NCBI RefSeq assembly: GCF_011174775.1
Contig: NZ_JAANHS010000001.1
Span: 186,001 to 250,000 of the forward strand
DNA length: 64,000 bases
Direction of reading: 5' to 3'
DNA from: Rhodobacter calidifons
Lineage (GTDB): Bacteria > Pseudomonadota > Alphaproteobacteria > Rhodobacterales > Rhodobacteraceae
Of this stretch, positions 15,441 through 24,339 are shown one piece after another (position 1 is the first letter of the stretch; every line of letters starts with the position of its first letter). The translations under genes were made by a program, and so were the position numbers. The notes under the pieces were generated by a model that was not told where the DNA came from, made no database searches, and saw only the letters and a list, made by a program, of their open reading frames with translations.

Positions 15441-15766
15441 ACCGCACCGAATTCGTCGTCGCCACCGCCATCATCCTGTTCGTCGCCTTCGCGATGGGCT
15501 GGTTCACGCACTGGCTGCTGCACCGCTTCACCCGGGTCCAGGGCGGCGACATGGCGGAAATGGACAAGCTGGCGCAGTCCCTGCACGAGGCCGAAGAGCT
15601 GCGCGACCAGGCGCTGGCCTACATGGAAAGCCGCGAAGCGGAACTGATGAACCACATCAGTCAGACCGAGGCCGAACTGAAGGCCGCGATGGAAGGGCTG
15701 CGCGACGCCCGGCACGAGGCCGAGGAGATGCGCGCCTATATCGAGCGGATGCACGCGAACGGGTGA
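15437..15766 (+). CDS. Single-pass membrane coiled-coil protein
   Basis: 109 residues, ATG overlapping the OmpA-family stop. One transmembrane segment (about 6-26, VVATAIILFVAFAMGWFTHWL) is followed by a continuous charged helix rich in Glu, Ala and Leu (EEVLHEAEEL-like heptads from about residue 45 to the end), predicted as a coiled coil. The layout suggests an inner-membrane scaffold partner of the OmpA-family protein. No family recognised with confidence. Confidence 0.82.
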   Translation: MNRTEFVVATAIILFVAFAMGWFTHWLLHRFTRVQGGDMAEMDKLAQSLHEAEELRDQALAYMESREAELMNHISQTEAELKAAMEGLRDARHEAEEMRAYIERMHANG

Positions 15767-15775
15767 TCCTCGCAG

Positions 15776-15820
15776 CGATTTCCTGCGGAAATCGGTCCGG
15801 AAATCGTTCGATTTCCGGAC
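15776..15820. repeat. Double-palindrome repeat (family B), copy 1
   Basis: First stem CGATTTCC/GGAAATCG with loop TGC (15776-15794); second stem GTCCGGAAATCG/CGATTTCCGGAC with loop TT (15795-15820). A second copy occurs at 40329-40372 with the same order and spacing. The second stem differs between copies, but changes on one arm are matched on the other. It follows the stop codon of the coiled-coil gene by about 10 bases. Confidence 0.85.
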
Positions 15821-15944
15821 GGCTCCCGGCCACAAGTCCAGTCTGTCGGGGATTTGATCAAACCTTGGCCTGACGGCGGCCTTGCAACTGGACAGAACGC
15901 GCCCTGCGTGGCACCTGTCACACCAGCACAAGGAGGGCCCACCC

Positions 15945-17423
15945 ATGCTCGATTCCGTGACCGATCTCGCCTCGCTTCTGAAAGACCCCTCGCTTCTGGT
16001 GACTAAGGCCTATGTCGCCGGCGAATGGGTCATGGCCGACGATGGCTCGACCTTCCCCGTGACAAACCCCGCCCGCGGCGATGTGATCTGCGAACTCCCG
16101 AACCTCGGCCGGGCCGAAACCGCCCGCGCGATCACCGCCGCCCATGCCGCGCACCGCGAATGGGCGGGGCGGACCGCGAAGGAGCGCGCCCAGGTGCTGC
16201 GCCGCTGGTTCGACCTGTGCATGGCGAACCAGGACGATCTCGCCACCATCCTGACCGCCGAGATGGGCAAGCCTCTGGCCGAGGCCAGGGGCGAGATCGC
16301 CTATGGCGCCAGCTACATCGAGTTCTACGGCGAGGAAGCCAAGCGCACCTATGGCGAGATCATCCCCGGCCATCAGCGCGACAAGCGCATCCAGGTGCTG
16401 AAGCAGCCGATCGGGGTCGCCGCCTCGATCACGCCGTGGAACTTCCCCAACGCGATGATCGCGCGCAAGGTGGCCCCGGCGCTGGCCGCGGGCTGCGGGA
16501 TGGTGTCGCGGCCTGCCGCCGAGACGCCGCTGTCCGCGCTGGCGCTGGCGCTTCTGGCCGAACGCGCGGGCGTGCCGAAGGGGCTCTTTTCGGTCATCAC
16601 CTCGAAACGGTCCTCGGACATCGGCAAGGAGTTCTGCGAGAACCCGCTGATCCGCAAGCTGACCTTCACCGGGTCCACCGAAGTGGGCCGGATCCTGCTG
16701 CGCCAGGCCGCCGACCAGGTGCTGAAATGCAGCATGGAGCTGGGCGGCAACGCGCCCTTCATCGTCTTCGACGACGCCGATCTGGACGCGGCGGTCGAGG
16801 GCGCGATGATCTCGAAGTTCCGCAACAACGGCCAGACCTGCGTCTGCGCCAACCGGATCTATGTCCAGGCCGGGGTCTATGACGCCTTTGCCGCCAAACT
16901 GGCCGCGGCGGTCGAGAAGCTGGCCATCGGCGACGGGTTGAAGCCCGGCGTCACGACCGGCCCGCTGATCAACGAAGCGGCGGTCGAGAAGGTCGAGGAG
17001 CATATCCAGGACGTGCTGGCCGGCGGCGGCAAGGTCGTGACGGGCGGCAAGCGGCACGAGCTGGGCGGGACCTTCTTCCAGCCGACCGTCGTCACCGGCG
17101 TGAAGCCCGACATGAAGGTGGCGCAGGAAGAAACCTTCGGGCCGCTCGCGCCGCTGTTCCGGTTCGAGACCGAGGAAGAGGTGATCGCGATGGCGAACAA
17201 CACCATCTTCGGCCTCGCCTCCTACTTCTACGCCCGCGACATCGGGCGGATCACGCGGGTGCAGGAAGCGCTGGAATACGGGATGGTGGGCGTGAACACC
17301 GGCCTGATCTCGAACGAGATGGCGCCCTTCGGCGGGGTCAAGCAGTCGGGGCTGGGGCGCGAAGGCAGCCGCCACGGCATCGACGACTACATGGAGCTGA
17401 AATACGTCTGCCTGTCGGTCTGA
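15945..17423 (+). CDS. gabD: NAD(P)-dependent succinate-semialdehyde dehydrogenase
   Basis: 492 residues, standard ALDH length. [22 protein letters not shown], the glutamate motif LELGGNAP-type ([19 protein letters not shown]) and the catalytic cysteine in [15 protein letters not shown] are present. The whole matches the GabD/SSADH group, oxidising succinate semialdehyde to succinate in 4-aminobutyrate breakdown. A strong AAGGAGG lies 8 bases before the chosen ATG, which settles the start against an in-frame GTG/ATG 63 bases upstream. It appears monocistronic, preceded by a double-palindrome repeat. No gabT is nearby in the window unless the aminotransferase at 19.2 kb serves, for which there is no evidence. 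Confidence 0.9.
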   Translation: MLDSVTDLASLLKDPSLLVTKAYVAGEWVMADDGSTFPVTNPARGDVICELPNLGRAETARAITAAHAAHREWAGRTAKERAQVLRRWFDLCMANQDDLATILTAEMGKPLAEARGEIAYGASYIEFYGEEAKRTYGEIIPGHQRDKRIQVLKQPIGVAASITPWNFPNAMIARKVAPALAAGCGMVSRPAAETPLSALALALLAERAGVPKGLFSVITSKRSSDIGKEFCENPLIRKLTFTGSTEVGRILLRQAADQVLKCSMELGGNAPFIVFDDADLDAAVEGAMISKFRNNGQTCVCANRIYVQAGVYDAFAAKLAAAVEKLAIGDGLKPGVTTGPLINEAAVEKVEEHIQDVLAGGGKVVTGGKRHELGGTFFQPTVVTGVKPDMKVAQEETFGPLAPLFRFETEEEVIAMANNTIFGLASYFYARDIGRITRVQEALEYGMVGVNTGLISNEMAPFGGVKQSGLGREGSRHGIDDYMELKYVCLSV

Positions 17424-17565
17424 CGGGGCGGATATCCAGGCAAGGGGCGGTCTTCGGATCGTCTCTTGTGCATTTCGGCAGGGCGGTCCCGCCGTTTCGG
17501 GCCTCTGGTGCACATGCGCCCGAAGCACTAGCTTTCCCTTCGATCCGCAATCGAAGGATAGCCCC

Positions 17566-18414
17566 ATGTCGAACGACTACACCCCGCCGAAGGTCTGGAA
17601 ATGGGAGCAGCCCTCGGGCGGCACCTTTGCCAACATCAATCGCCCCATCGCCGGGCCGACACATGACAAGGCGCTGCCGGTGGGAAGCCACCCCTTGCAG
17701 CTTTACTCGCTGGCCACGCCGAACGGGATCAAGGTGACGATCCTTCTGGAGGAGCTTCTGGAGGCGGGTCACGACGCCGAATACGACGCCTGGCTGATCG
17801 ACATCGGCAAGGGCGACCAGTTCGGCTCGGGCTTCGTCGAGATCAACCCGAATTCCAAGATCCCGGCGCTGAAGGATCATTCCAACGGCCAGCGGGTGTT
17901 CGAAAGCGCCTCGATCATGCTGTATCTTGCCGAGAAGTTCGGCGGGGCCTTCATCCCGAAGGACCCGTCGATGCGGACCGAGATGTTCAGCTGGCTCTTC
18001 TGGCAGATGGGCTCCGCGCCCTTCGTCGGCGGGGGCTTCGGGCATTTCTACGCCTATGCGCCGGTCAAGATCGAATATGCGATCAACCGCTATGCGATGG
18101 AGACGAAGCGCCAGCTTGACGTGCTGGACCGGCATCTGGCGACGCATGAGTGGATGGCCGGGGACTATTCGCTGGCCGACATGGCGATCTATGCCTGGTA
18201 TGGCAATCTGGTCCTCGGCCGCGCCTACAATGCGGCCGAGTTCCTGGATGTGGAGAGCTACCGGAATGTGGTGGCCTGGGCGAAGCGGATCGACGCGCGG
18301 CCCGCGGTGATCCGGGGGCGGAAGGTCAACCGCTCGTGGGGCGAACCGTGGGAGCAACTGCCCGAGCGGCATTCCTCGGCCGATTTCGACGCGCTGCCGA
18401 AGGCCCCGGCATGA
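17566..18414 (+). CDS. yghU: Glutathione-dependent disulfide-bond oxidoreductase (YghU type GST)
   Basis: 282 residues, close to E. coli YghU (288). The long N-terminal leader before the thioredoxin-fold domain (PKVWKWEQPSGGTFANINRPI and GPTHDKALPVGSHPLQLYSLATPNG) is specific to this subgroup. NPNSKIPALKD and ESASIMLYLAEKFG form the glutathione site. It reduces disulfides using two bound glutathiones. It overlaps the following SDR gene by ATGA, and the SDR and aminotransferase genes probably form one operon with it. Confidence 0.9.
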   Translation: MSNDYTPPKVWKWEQPSGGTFANINRPIAGPTHDKALPVGSHPLQLYSLATPNGIKVTILLEELLEAGHDAEYDAWLIDIGKGDQFGSGFVEINPNSKIPALKDHSNGQRVFESASIMLYLAEKFGGAFIPKDPSMRTEMFSWLFWQMGSAPFVGGGFGHFYAYAPVKIEYAINRYAMETKRQLDVLDRHLATHEWMAGDYSLADMAIYAWYGNLVLGRAYNAAEFLDVESYRNVVAWAKRIDARPAVIRGRKVNRSWGEPWEQLPERHSSADFDALPKAPA

Positions 18415-19139
18415 GCCGGGTTGCCGTCGTCACCGGTGCCGCCGGGGGCCTGGGTCGTGCCTTCGTTGACCGGCTGCTGGCCGATGGCCTGACGGTGGTG
18501 GGGGTGGACATCGACGGCGCGGCGCTGCTGGCGATGGCGGCGGACCGCGAGGGGTTCGTGGCCGATGCGGTGGACCTGACCGACGCCGAAGCGATTGCCG
18601 ACCTGTTCGACCGGCTGACCGCCCGCTTCGGCGGCGTGGATGCGCTGGTGAACAACGCCGGGACCTGCTTCATGTCGGACTTCCCCGACATTCCGGCGGC
18701 GGAACTCGACCGGCAGATGGCGGTCAATTTCTCCTCGGCCTTCCATTGCTGTCAGGGCGCGGTGAAGGCGATGGCCGGGCGGCCGGGGGTGCGCAAGATC
18801 GTCAACATCTCGTCCAATGGCGCCTACAATTTCGACGTCTTCGACCCGCCGCATTACCGGGCCTCGAAGGCGGCGATGGACACGCTGACCAAGGACCTCG
18901 CGCGGCGCTATGCGAAGGAGAAGATCGCAGTGAACTCCATCGCGCCGGCGATGACCGAGACGCCCCTGTTCAATGTGCTGACCGAGGAAGTGCTGGCGAA
19001 GGCGATTTCGGCGATGCCGCATGGCCGGGCGATGCAGCCGTCAGAGATTGCCGACTGGGTGGGGTTCCTGATCTCGCCCGCAGGGGATGTGTCGTCGGGG
19101 AACGTCATCATCCTGAACCAGGGGCGTGACGTCCGGTGA
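18411..19139 (+). CDS. Short-chain dehydrogenase/reductase
   Basis: 242 residues with the classical SDR layout: cofactor motif TGAAGGLGRAF near the N-terminus, NNAGT in the middle, the catalytic Ser in IVNISSNGAYN, then HYRASKAAMD with the Tyr-x-x-x-Lys pair, and PAMTETPLF after it. Asp at the end of beta-2 (VVGVDIDG) suggests a preference for NAD. Substrate unknown. Translation is coupled to the yghU-type gene upstream. Confidence 0.9.
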   Translation: MSRVAVVTGAAGGLGRAFVDRLLADGLTVVGVDIDGAALLAMAADREGFVADAVDLTDAEAIADLFDRLTARFGGVDALVNNAGTCFMSDFPDIPAAELDRQMAVNFSSAFHCCQGAVKAMAGRPGVRKIVNISSNGAYNFDVFDPPHYRASKAAMDTLTKDLARRYAKEKIAVNSIAPAMTETPLFNVLTEEVLAKAISAMPHGRAMQPSEIADWVGFLISPAGDVSSGNVIILNQGRDVR

Positions 19140-19145
19140 GGGAGC

Positions 19146-19189
19146 CAAAATCCTTCGAAGGATTTTGCAAAAGTTTTCGAAAACTTTTG
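19146..19189. repeat. Double-palindrome repeat (family A), copy 1
   Basis: Two adjacent perfect 22-bp palindromes. The first (19146-19167) has the core AAATCCTTCGAAGGATTT, the second (19168-19189) the core AAAGTTTTCGAAAACTTT. It begins 7 bases after the SDR stop codon and ends 15 bases before the aminotransferase start, so it would be transcribed within the operon. Copies at 41745-41788 and 48357-48400. Confidence 0.92.
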
Positions 19190-19204
19190 CGCGCGAGGGG
19201 GCGG

Positions 19205-20323
19205 ATGAAGGTCACCATTCACAAGCTGTTCGACTACCTCCTGGAGACCACCGCCTCCGACCCGCCGGAATGCTTCATCGGCTTTTCGCTCGCGCGCTCC
19301 CCGAAGCTGAAGGACTTCCTGCCCGACCTGGACCCCGAGCTTTCTCTGGACTGGAACGGCAAGAGCTTCCTCGGCCTGCCGGGCTTGCGGCAGCGGGTGC
19401 TGGATCAGGCGGTGCTTTCGCTGCCGTTGGACAGCGTCCTTGTCACGGCTGGGGCGGCGGAGGCGAACTATCTTCTGTTCCGGCAGCTGGTTCAGGCGGG
19501 GGACGAGATCGTCACCGAGGCCCCCGGCTGGCCGCAGGCGGGGGTGATGGCCAGGGCCATCGGCGCGCGACTGGTCGACGTGGCCCGCGACGAGGCGCGG
19601 GGCTGGTGGCTGGACCCCGAGGCGGTGGCGCGGGCCATCACGCCCCGGACGCGGATGATCTTCCTGACCAATCCGAACAACCCCACGGGGCGGCTGATCC
19701 CCGAGGCCGAGTTGCGCGCCCTTGCGGCACTGGCCGACCGGCACGGCCTCTGGCTGGTGGTGGACGAGGTCTATGCCGGCCTCGAATGGGGTCCTCCCCG
19801 GCCGCCCTCCGTCGCCGGGCTCACACCCTACGGGATCACCACCGGCTCGGTCTCGAAGGCCCTTGGCCTGCAAGGGCTGAGGACCGGCTGGATGATCTGC
19901 CGGAACCCGCAGGTCATCCGCGACGCGATGATCCTGCGCGAGAACGGGTCCGAGATCATGAACACGCTCGGCGAGCATATCGCCGAAGTCGCGCTGCGGC
20001 CCGAAAGGCTGGCCTCGGCGCTGGCGCAGGCGCGGGCCGAAGGGGCCGAGACGCTGGACCTCCTGGACCGCTTTGTCGCGGCAGAACCGCGCCTGTCCTG
20101 GCACCGGCCCGAGGCGGGGCTGATCGGCCTGGCTCGGGTCGCGGGGATCGACGGCGAATCGCTGGCCCGCGCGCTGCTGAAGCCGCCCTACCGGACGTTC
20201 CTGTTGCCCGGATCGGCCTATGGCCTGCCGCATCACATCCGCATCGGGGCCGGCGGCGGGCCGGAAGCGCGGATCAACGAAGGTTTAGAGCGGTTGTCGG
20301 CTGCGCTGCACACCATCGGCTGA
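19205..20323 (+). CDS. PLP-dependent aminotransferase, class I/II fold
   Basis: 372 residues. The fold-type I landmarks are FLTNPNNPTGRLIP (cofactor/substrate loop), VVDEVYAGLEW with the Asp that binds the pyridine nitrogen, and the Schiff-base lysine in TGSVSKALGLQGLRTGWM. Substrate not determinable from sequence. The start ATG has GAGGGGG about 5 bases upstream; a GTG at 19136 overlapping the SDR stop would read through the palindromic repeat and add 23 residues without family support. Likely the last gene of the yghU-SDR operon. Confidence 0.87.
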   Translation: MKVTIHKLFDYLLETTASDPPECFIGFSLARSPKLKDFLPDLDPELSLDWNGKSFLGLPGLRQRVLDQAVLSLPLDSVLVTAGAAEANYLLFRQLVQAGDEIVTEAPGWPQAGVMARAIGARLVDVARDEARGWWLDPEAVARAITPRTRMIFLTNPNNPTGRLIPEAELRALAALADRHGLWLVVDEVYAGLEWGPPRPPSVAGLTPYGITTGSVSKALGLQGLRTGWMICRNPQVIRDAMILRENGSEIMNTLGEHIAEVALRPERLASALAQARAEGAETLDLLDRFVAAEPRLSWHRPEAGLIGLARVAGIDGESLARALLKPPYRTFLLPGSAYGLPHHIRIGAGGGPEARINEGLERLSAALHTIG

Positions 20324-20349
20324 GCAGGCAACCGTCTGAAATCAAATGC

Positions 20350-20362
20350 GTTATCGGATAAC
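20350..20362. promoter_or_regulatory. Short palindrome upstream of the peptidoglycan-binding protein gene
   Basis: GTTATC-G-GATAAC, an AT-rich 13-bp palindrome in a G+C-rich setting, 111 bases before the start codon. Possibly an operator; no regulator can be named. Confidence 0.3.
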
Positions 20363-20473
20363 AACCGCCTGTTTCCCCCTAACGCCGGCCTGATTTTGCC
20401 TAGCGTGGCCCGGGTCCCCATAACCCATGGCATCGGCCCGGCTGCCTCGGGCCCCTCACGAAAGGAAATGCTC

Positions 20474-20980
20474 ATGCTGCTCTCGTTCGCTTCTGCCAGG
20501 ACCACGCTTGTCGCCGGTCTGACCGCGCTTTCCATCGCTGCCATCCCCGCCACCCCGGCGCTGGCCTGGGGCGACAAGGAACAGGGCTTCGTCGCCGGGG
20601 CCGCCACCGCGATCATCGTTGACGAGCTGTTGAAGAACAACCGCAAGGCCCGGCTTTACGACCGGGGCTATACGGCCGCTGGTCCGACCTATGTCGCGCC
20701 GCGCACCGTCTATGTCGAGCCGCGCCATGTCGAGCCGCGCGCCACGACCTCGATCTACGCCACCCCGGCCGCCCGCGCCTTCCAGAGCTATTCGCTGGCC
20801 GAGCGCAAGGCGATCCAGCGCAACCTGCGCGCCTGGGGCTATTATCGCGGCGGGATCGACGGGGCCTTCGGACCGGGCACCTACAATGCGGTCGTGGCCT
20901 ATGCCCGCGACGAGGGCGCCTCGGCCAACCTGCGCAGCACGGCGGGCGCCTTTGGCCTGTATGACGGCATGATCTACTGA
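20474..20980 (+). CDS. Secreted peptidoglycan-binding protein
   Basis: 168 residues. A signal peptide (about 1-25, ending IPATPALA) precedes a glycine/alanine segment (EQGFVAGAATAIIVDELL), a basic linker with repeated VEPRHVEPR, and a C-terminal peptidoglycan-binding type 1 domain: LAERKAIQRNLRAWGYYRGG followed by IDGAFGPGTYNAVVAYA. It is expected to be periplasmic or wall-associated. The second of two nearby ATGs is chosen because AAAGGA lies 7 bases before it. A palindrome GTTATC-G-GATAAC at 20350-20362 lies in its upstream region. A strong terminator follows at 21013. Confidence 0.85.
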   Translation: MLLSFASARTTLVAGLTALSIAAIPATPALAWGDKEQGFVAGAATAIIVDELLKNNRKARLYDRGYTAAGPTYVAPRTVYVEPRHVEPRATTSIYATPAARAFQSYSLAERKAIQRNLRAWGYYRGGIDGAFGPGTYNAVVAYARDEGASANLRSTAGAFGLYDGMIY

Positions 20981-21012
20981 TCCTGACAGTGTCAGTAACG
21001 AGTGACCCCCCG

Positions 21013-21050
21013 CCCCCCGGCCCGGAAGCTACCCGGACCGGGGGGCTTTT
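21013..21050 (+). terminator. Intrinsic terminator
   Basis: Stem CCCCCCGG-C-CCGG (21013-21025) / CCGG-A-CCGGGGGG (21033-21045) with loop AAGCTAC, followed by CTTTT. It ends transcription of the peptidoglycan-binding protein gene and separates it from the sigma factor gene, which shows that the in-frame extension of the sigma gene across this hairpin is not used. Confidence 0.85.
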
Positions 21051-21132
21051 CGTTCGGGGTAGGGATTTCCGGGCGCGGCCCTGTTCCGGCGCGCCCAAGG
21101 ATTGCCCCCCGGGGCGCGTCACAGCTAACGTG

Positions 21133-21675
21133 ATGCTGATGGACACGCCCGACGAGATGCTTGCGACCCATGCCGCCCAGGGCGACCGGGCGGCCTTTGC
21201 GACGCTGGTCGGGCGGCACTATGACCGCATCCACGGGCTGGCGTGGCGGCTGACCGGCTCGCAGGCCGAGGCGGAGGATCTGGCGCAGGACATCTGCGCC
21301 GCCCTTCCCTCCAAGCTGCGCAACTGGCGCGGCGAGGCGAAGTTCACCACCTGGCTTTACCGCGTGGTGGTGAACGCGGCGCATGATCTGCGGCGGCGGC
21401 AGGCGACGCGCGCGAAGGCCGCGCAGGGCTGGGGCGACTGGGAGATCGCGCGGCAGGACGAGATTGCCGCCCAGGCCGAGGCCGCCGACTGGCTGGCTCA
21501 GGCGATGACGCGGCTTTCACCCGAATTGCGCGACACCGTGGCGTTGGTGCTGGGGCAAGAGATGACCCAGGCCGAGGCCGGGGTTGTGCTGGGCGTCAGC
21601 GAGGGCACAATCGCCTGGCGGATGAGCGAAGTGAAGAAACGCCTGCGGGCCATGGCACGGGAGGGGGCGGAATGA
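21133..21675 (+). CDS. ECF-type RNA polymerase sigma factor
   Basis: 180 residues. Region 2 reads FATLVGRHYDRIHGLAWRLTG, then EAEDLAQDICAALPSKL and AKFTTWLYRVVVNAAHDLRRR. Region 4 has LSPELRDTVALVLGQEMTQAEAG followed by the helix-turn-helix VLGVSEGTIAWRMSEVKKRLR. There are no extra domains, as usual for ECF sigma factors. It is coupled by ATGA to a membrane VWA protein whose short N-terminal cytoplasmic part may act as the anti-sigma factor. Two ATGs (21133, 21139) are possible; the first is used. Confidence 0.92.
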   Translation: MLMDTPDEMLATHAAQGDRAAFATLVGRHYDRIHGLAWRLTGSQAEAEDLAQDICAALPSKLRNWRGEAKFTTWLYRVVVNAAHDLRRRQATRAKAAQGWGDWEIARQDEIAAQAEAADWLAQAMTRLSPELRDTVALVLGQEMTQAEAGVVLGVSEGTIAWRMSEVKKRLRAMAREGAE

Positions 21676-23687
21676 GCGACGATCTCGACGACCTCCGGTC
21701 TGCGTTGCAGGCGGCCCCGGCCCCGGATGGGCAGGCGAAGGCGCGGGCGATGGCGCTTGCGATGGAAAATTTCGACCGGCTCCAAGGAACCGCGCAGGCG
21801 CCGCGTTCCAGTGAGGACCGCCACCAGGCGGCCCCCCCGAACGGAGTACGTCGCATGTTCCACTATCTGACCTCGCGCCCTGCCCTTGCCCTGACCACTT
21901 CGGCCGCCGCCCTGCTGATCGGGGTGGCCGTGATCCTGCCGGTCGCCGATCTGCGGATCGGCAAGCCCACCGCTGTCGTGGCGCCGAAGGAAGCCCCCGT
22001 CGCCCGCAAGGCCGGGCCCGTCGCGCCGCAGGACGAGGCGGTCCCCGAACCGACCGCGACCGACGATCTGGCACTGACGGCGGAAGGCGATGCCTCCGCC
22101 TCGGTCGCGCTGGCCGAGCCTGTGCCCGAGCCGATGGCCGAACTGGACGCGGCCCCGCCCGCCGCGCCCGTCGTCGGGATGGCCGAGACCGAGATGCGCC
22201 TGCGCAGCGAAGCCCCGATGCCGGACGGCGCGATGGGCTATGTCGCGGCCCCGTCCGGCCTTGCGCCCGAGGCCGGGTCCGCCCCGGCAGAGAATACCGA
22301 AGCCTTCGCCAATGCCGCCCCTAACCCGGTGAAGGTGACGGCAGAAGAGCCCGTCTCGACCTTCTCGATCGACGTGGATACGGCCTCTTACGCCGTGGTG
22401 CGGTCCTCGCTGACCTCGGGCATCCTTCCCGCGCCCGAACAGGTGCGGGTGGAGGAGATGGTGAACTACTTCCCCTATGCCTATCCCGCGCCCGAAAACG
22501 GCGCGGCCTTCGCCTCGACCGTCGCCGTGATGCCCACCCCCTGGAACCCCGGCACGCGGCTTGTCACCATCGGCATCCAGGGAGCCCTCCCCGCGGTGGC
22601 CGACCGCCCGCCGCTGAACCTGGTGTTCCTGATCGACACCTCGGGGTCGATGGACGAACCGAACCGCCTGCCGCTGCTGAAGCAGTCGCTGATGCTGATG
22701 CTGCCGGAACTGCGGCCCGAGGATCAGGTGGCCATCGTCACCTATGCCGGGTCGGCGGGGCTTGTCCTGCCGCCGACGCAGGCCGCCGACCGCGCCGCCA
22801 TCGTGAGCGCGCTGGACATCCTTTCCGCCGGGGGCGCGACCGCCGGGGCCGAGGGGCTGGAACTGGCCTATCAGGTGGCCGAGGGGATGAAGGCCGAGGG
22901 CGAGGTCACACGCATTCTTCTGGCGACGGATGGGGACTTCAATGTCGGGGTCAGCGACCCGGAGGGGCTGGAGGCCTATGTCGCGAAGAAGCGCGCGACG
23001 GGGACTTACCTCTCGGTGCTGGGCTTCGGGCGCGGCAATCTGGACGATGCGGTGATGCAGGCGCTGGCGCAGAACGGGAACGGCCAGGCCGCCTATATCG
23101 ACACGCTGAGCGAGGCACGGAAGGTGCTGGTGGACCAGTTGACGGGCGCGCTGTTCCCCATCGCGGACGATGTGAAGATCCAGGTCGAATGGAACCCGGC
23201 CACGGTCGCGGAATACCGGCTGATCGGCTATGAGACCCGCGCGCTGCGGCGTGAGGATTTCAACAACGACCGGGTGGACGCTGGTGAAATCGGCGCGGGG
23301 ACCCAGGTCACGGCGATCTACGAGGTGACGGCGCCGGGGTCGGAGGCCCTGCTGAACGATCCCTTGCGCTATGGCGCGGCCCCGGCGACCGAAGCGGCGG
23401 AGGGCGAGCTTGGCTATCTGCGCCTGCGCTGGAAGGCGCCGGGAGCCACGGCCTCGACCCTGGTCGAGACGCCGATCACCGGGCGGGAACCGGCCACGAC
23501 CGAGACCCGCTTTGCCGCCGCCATAGCGGGTTTCGGGCAGCTGCTCAGGGGCTCGGTCTATCTGGGCGACTGGGGCTGGGACCAGGCCATCGACCTGGCG
23601 CTGGCGAACCGGGGCGAGGATCCGTTCGGCTACCGGATCGAGGCGGTGAACCTGATGCGGCTGGCGAAAGGCCTGTCGGCCAACTGA
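21672..23687 (+). CDS. Membrane-anchored von Willebrand factor A protein (YfbK type), putative sigma regulator
   Basis: 671 residues. About 65 cytoplasmic residues (DDLDDLRSALQAAPAPDGQ...) are followed by one transmembrane helix (about 70-92), a long Ala/Pro/Glu-rich linker to about residue 225, and a YfbK-like region beginning TFSIDVDTASYAVVRSSL. The VWA domain has a complete MIDAS motif, FLIDTSGSMDEP, with later LLATDGDFNVG. A C-terminal domain typical of YfbK relatives ends the protein. The position directly behind an ECF sigma gene, with overlapping start, suggests that the N-terminal segment holds the sigma factor and the periplasmic VWA part senses an envelope signal. This is inference; no zinc-binding anti-sigma motif is visible. 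Confidence 0.88.
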   Translation: MSDDLDDLRSALQAAPAPDGQAKARAMALAMENFDRLQGTAQAPRSSEDRHQAAPPNGVRRMFHYLTSRPALALTTSAAALLIGVAVILPVADLRIGKPTAVVAPKEAPVARKAGPVAPQDEAVPEPTATDDLALTAEGDASASVALAEPVPEPMAELDAAPPAAPVVGMAETEMRLRSEAPMPDGAMGYVAAPSGLAPEAGSAPAENTEAFANAAPNPVKVTAEEPVSTFSIDVDTASYAVVRSSLTSGILPAPEQVRVEEMVNYFPYAYPAPENGAAFASTVAVMPTPWNPGTRLVTIGIQGALPAVADRPPLNLVFLIDTSGSMDEPNRLPLLKQSLMLMLPELRPEDQVAIVTYAGSAGLVLPPTQAADRAAIVSALDILSAGGATAGAEGLELAYQVAEGMKAEGEVTRILLATDGDFNVGVSDPEGLEAYVAKKRATGTYLSVLGFGRGNLDDAVMQALAQNGNGQAAYIDTLSEARKVLVDQLTGALFPIADDVKIQVEWNPATVAEYRLIGYETRALRREDFNNDRVDAGEIGAGTQVTAIYEVTAPGSEALLNDPLRYGAAPATEAAEGELGYLRLRWKAPGATASTLVETPITGREPATTETRFAAAIAGFGQLLRGSVYLGDWGWDQAIDLALANRGEDPFGYRIEAVNLMRLAKGLSAN

Positions 23688-23775
23688 TACCCGGATCGCC
23701 GTGTTCGCCAGTTCGGCGCGGGTGCCATGATCATCCGCGCCGGAGCTGTTTCCGGCCTGTCCGTTCTAGCCGCTC

Positions 23776-24198
23776 ATGCCCGGACCTGCCGTTGCGCCTG
23801 CCGTTGCCCTCTTCGCCTTTCCCGCGCTGGCCGAAAGCTGGGCCGTCACCTGCCCTGCCAGCACCCCCGGCCCCTGGCCCGGCTCGCAGATCTGTTCCGA
23901 GGGCAAGATGCTGGCCATCACGCCAGCCAGCCCCACGACCGGGATGGTGCTGAAGATCCGCGCGCCCCGGACGCATTGCTCGCAGGTCACCTACCTCATC
24001 CACCTGTTCCCCGGCTCCAGCGAGCCCACCGCCACGCTGGAGATGCTGAAGCCCGGCGAAGCCAGGACCATGCGGCTGGGCAACCGTTGGCGCGATGGCG
24101 AGAATTTCCTGACCGTCACCGGCGTCGGCCATGTCGGCGGCTGCAACCCGGGCACGCTGCATTCCTTCGGCGCCAAGACGGAAATCCTTCCCCGCTAA
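23776..24198 (+). CDS. Secreted cysteine-containing protein, paralogue 1
   Basis: 140 residues. The mature part matches the next gene closely: ESWAVTCPASTPGPW, ICSEGKMLAIT, IRAPRTHCSQVTYLIHLFPGSS, GHVGGCNPGTLHSFG. Four cysteines line up in both, suggesting two disulfides in the periplasm. Family not recognised. The visible N-terminus (MPGPAVAPAVALFAFPALA) is hydrophobic but lacks the basic residues expected of a signal peptide, and an in-frame TAG lies two codons before it. In the +1-shifted frame a more typical leader (MIIRAGAVSGLSVLAA, from 23727) lies just upstream, so a frameshift near 23765-23780 is possible. Confidence 0.7.
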   Translation: MPGPAVAPAVALFAFPALAESWAVTCPASTPGPWPGSQICSEGKMLAITPASPTTGMVLKIRAPRTHCSQVTYLIHLFPGSSEPTATLEMLKPGEARTMRLGNRWRDGENFLTVTGVGHVGGCNPGTLHSFGAKTEILPR

Positions 24199-24205
24199 CC
24201 CCTGA

Positions 24206-24240
24206 TAACGGGCGCGTCATCTGATATCACGCGCCTGTTA
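24206..24240. terminator. Hairpin between the two paralogous genes
   Basis: Arms TAAC-G-GGCGCGT (24206-24217) and ACGCGCC-T-GTTA (24229-24240) with an 11-nt loop. It starts 8 bases after the first stop codon. No strong T run follows, so termination may be partial. Confidence 0.5.
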
Positions 24241-24339
24241 CCCGGTGACAGCCCGACGCTTTTCCAAAGCCGCGAACCCCGTGCCAGCGTCATCGGCACA
24301 GAGACACGGTAACCCGCATTCACCCGAAGGAATTGACCG

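Noticed and set aside
19136-19204. Start of the aminotransferase at the GTG overlapping the SDR stop
   Set aside because: This would translate the palindromic repeat; the ATG at 19205 has a good ribosome binding site and begins the conserved part.
23727-24224. Open frame overlapping the first cysteine protein in another frame
   Set aside because: Beyond its first 16 codons the product is Arg/Pro/His-rich and shows no similarity to the paralogue; only the leader may be relevant, through a frameshift.
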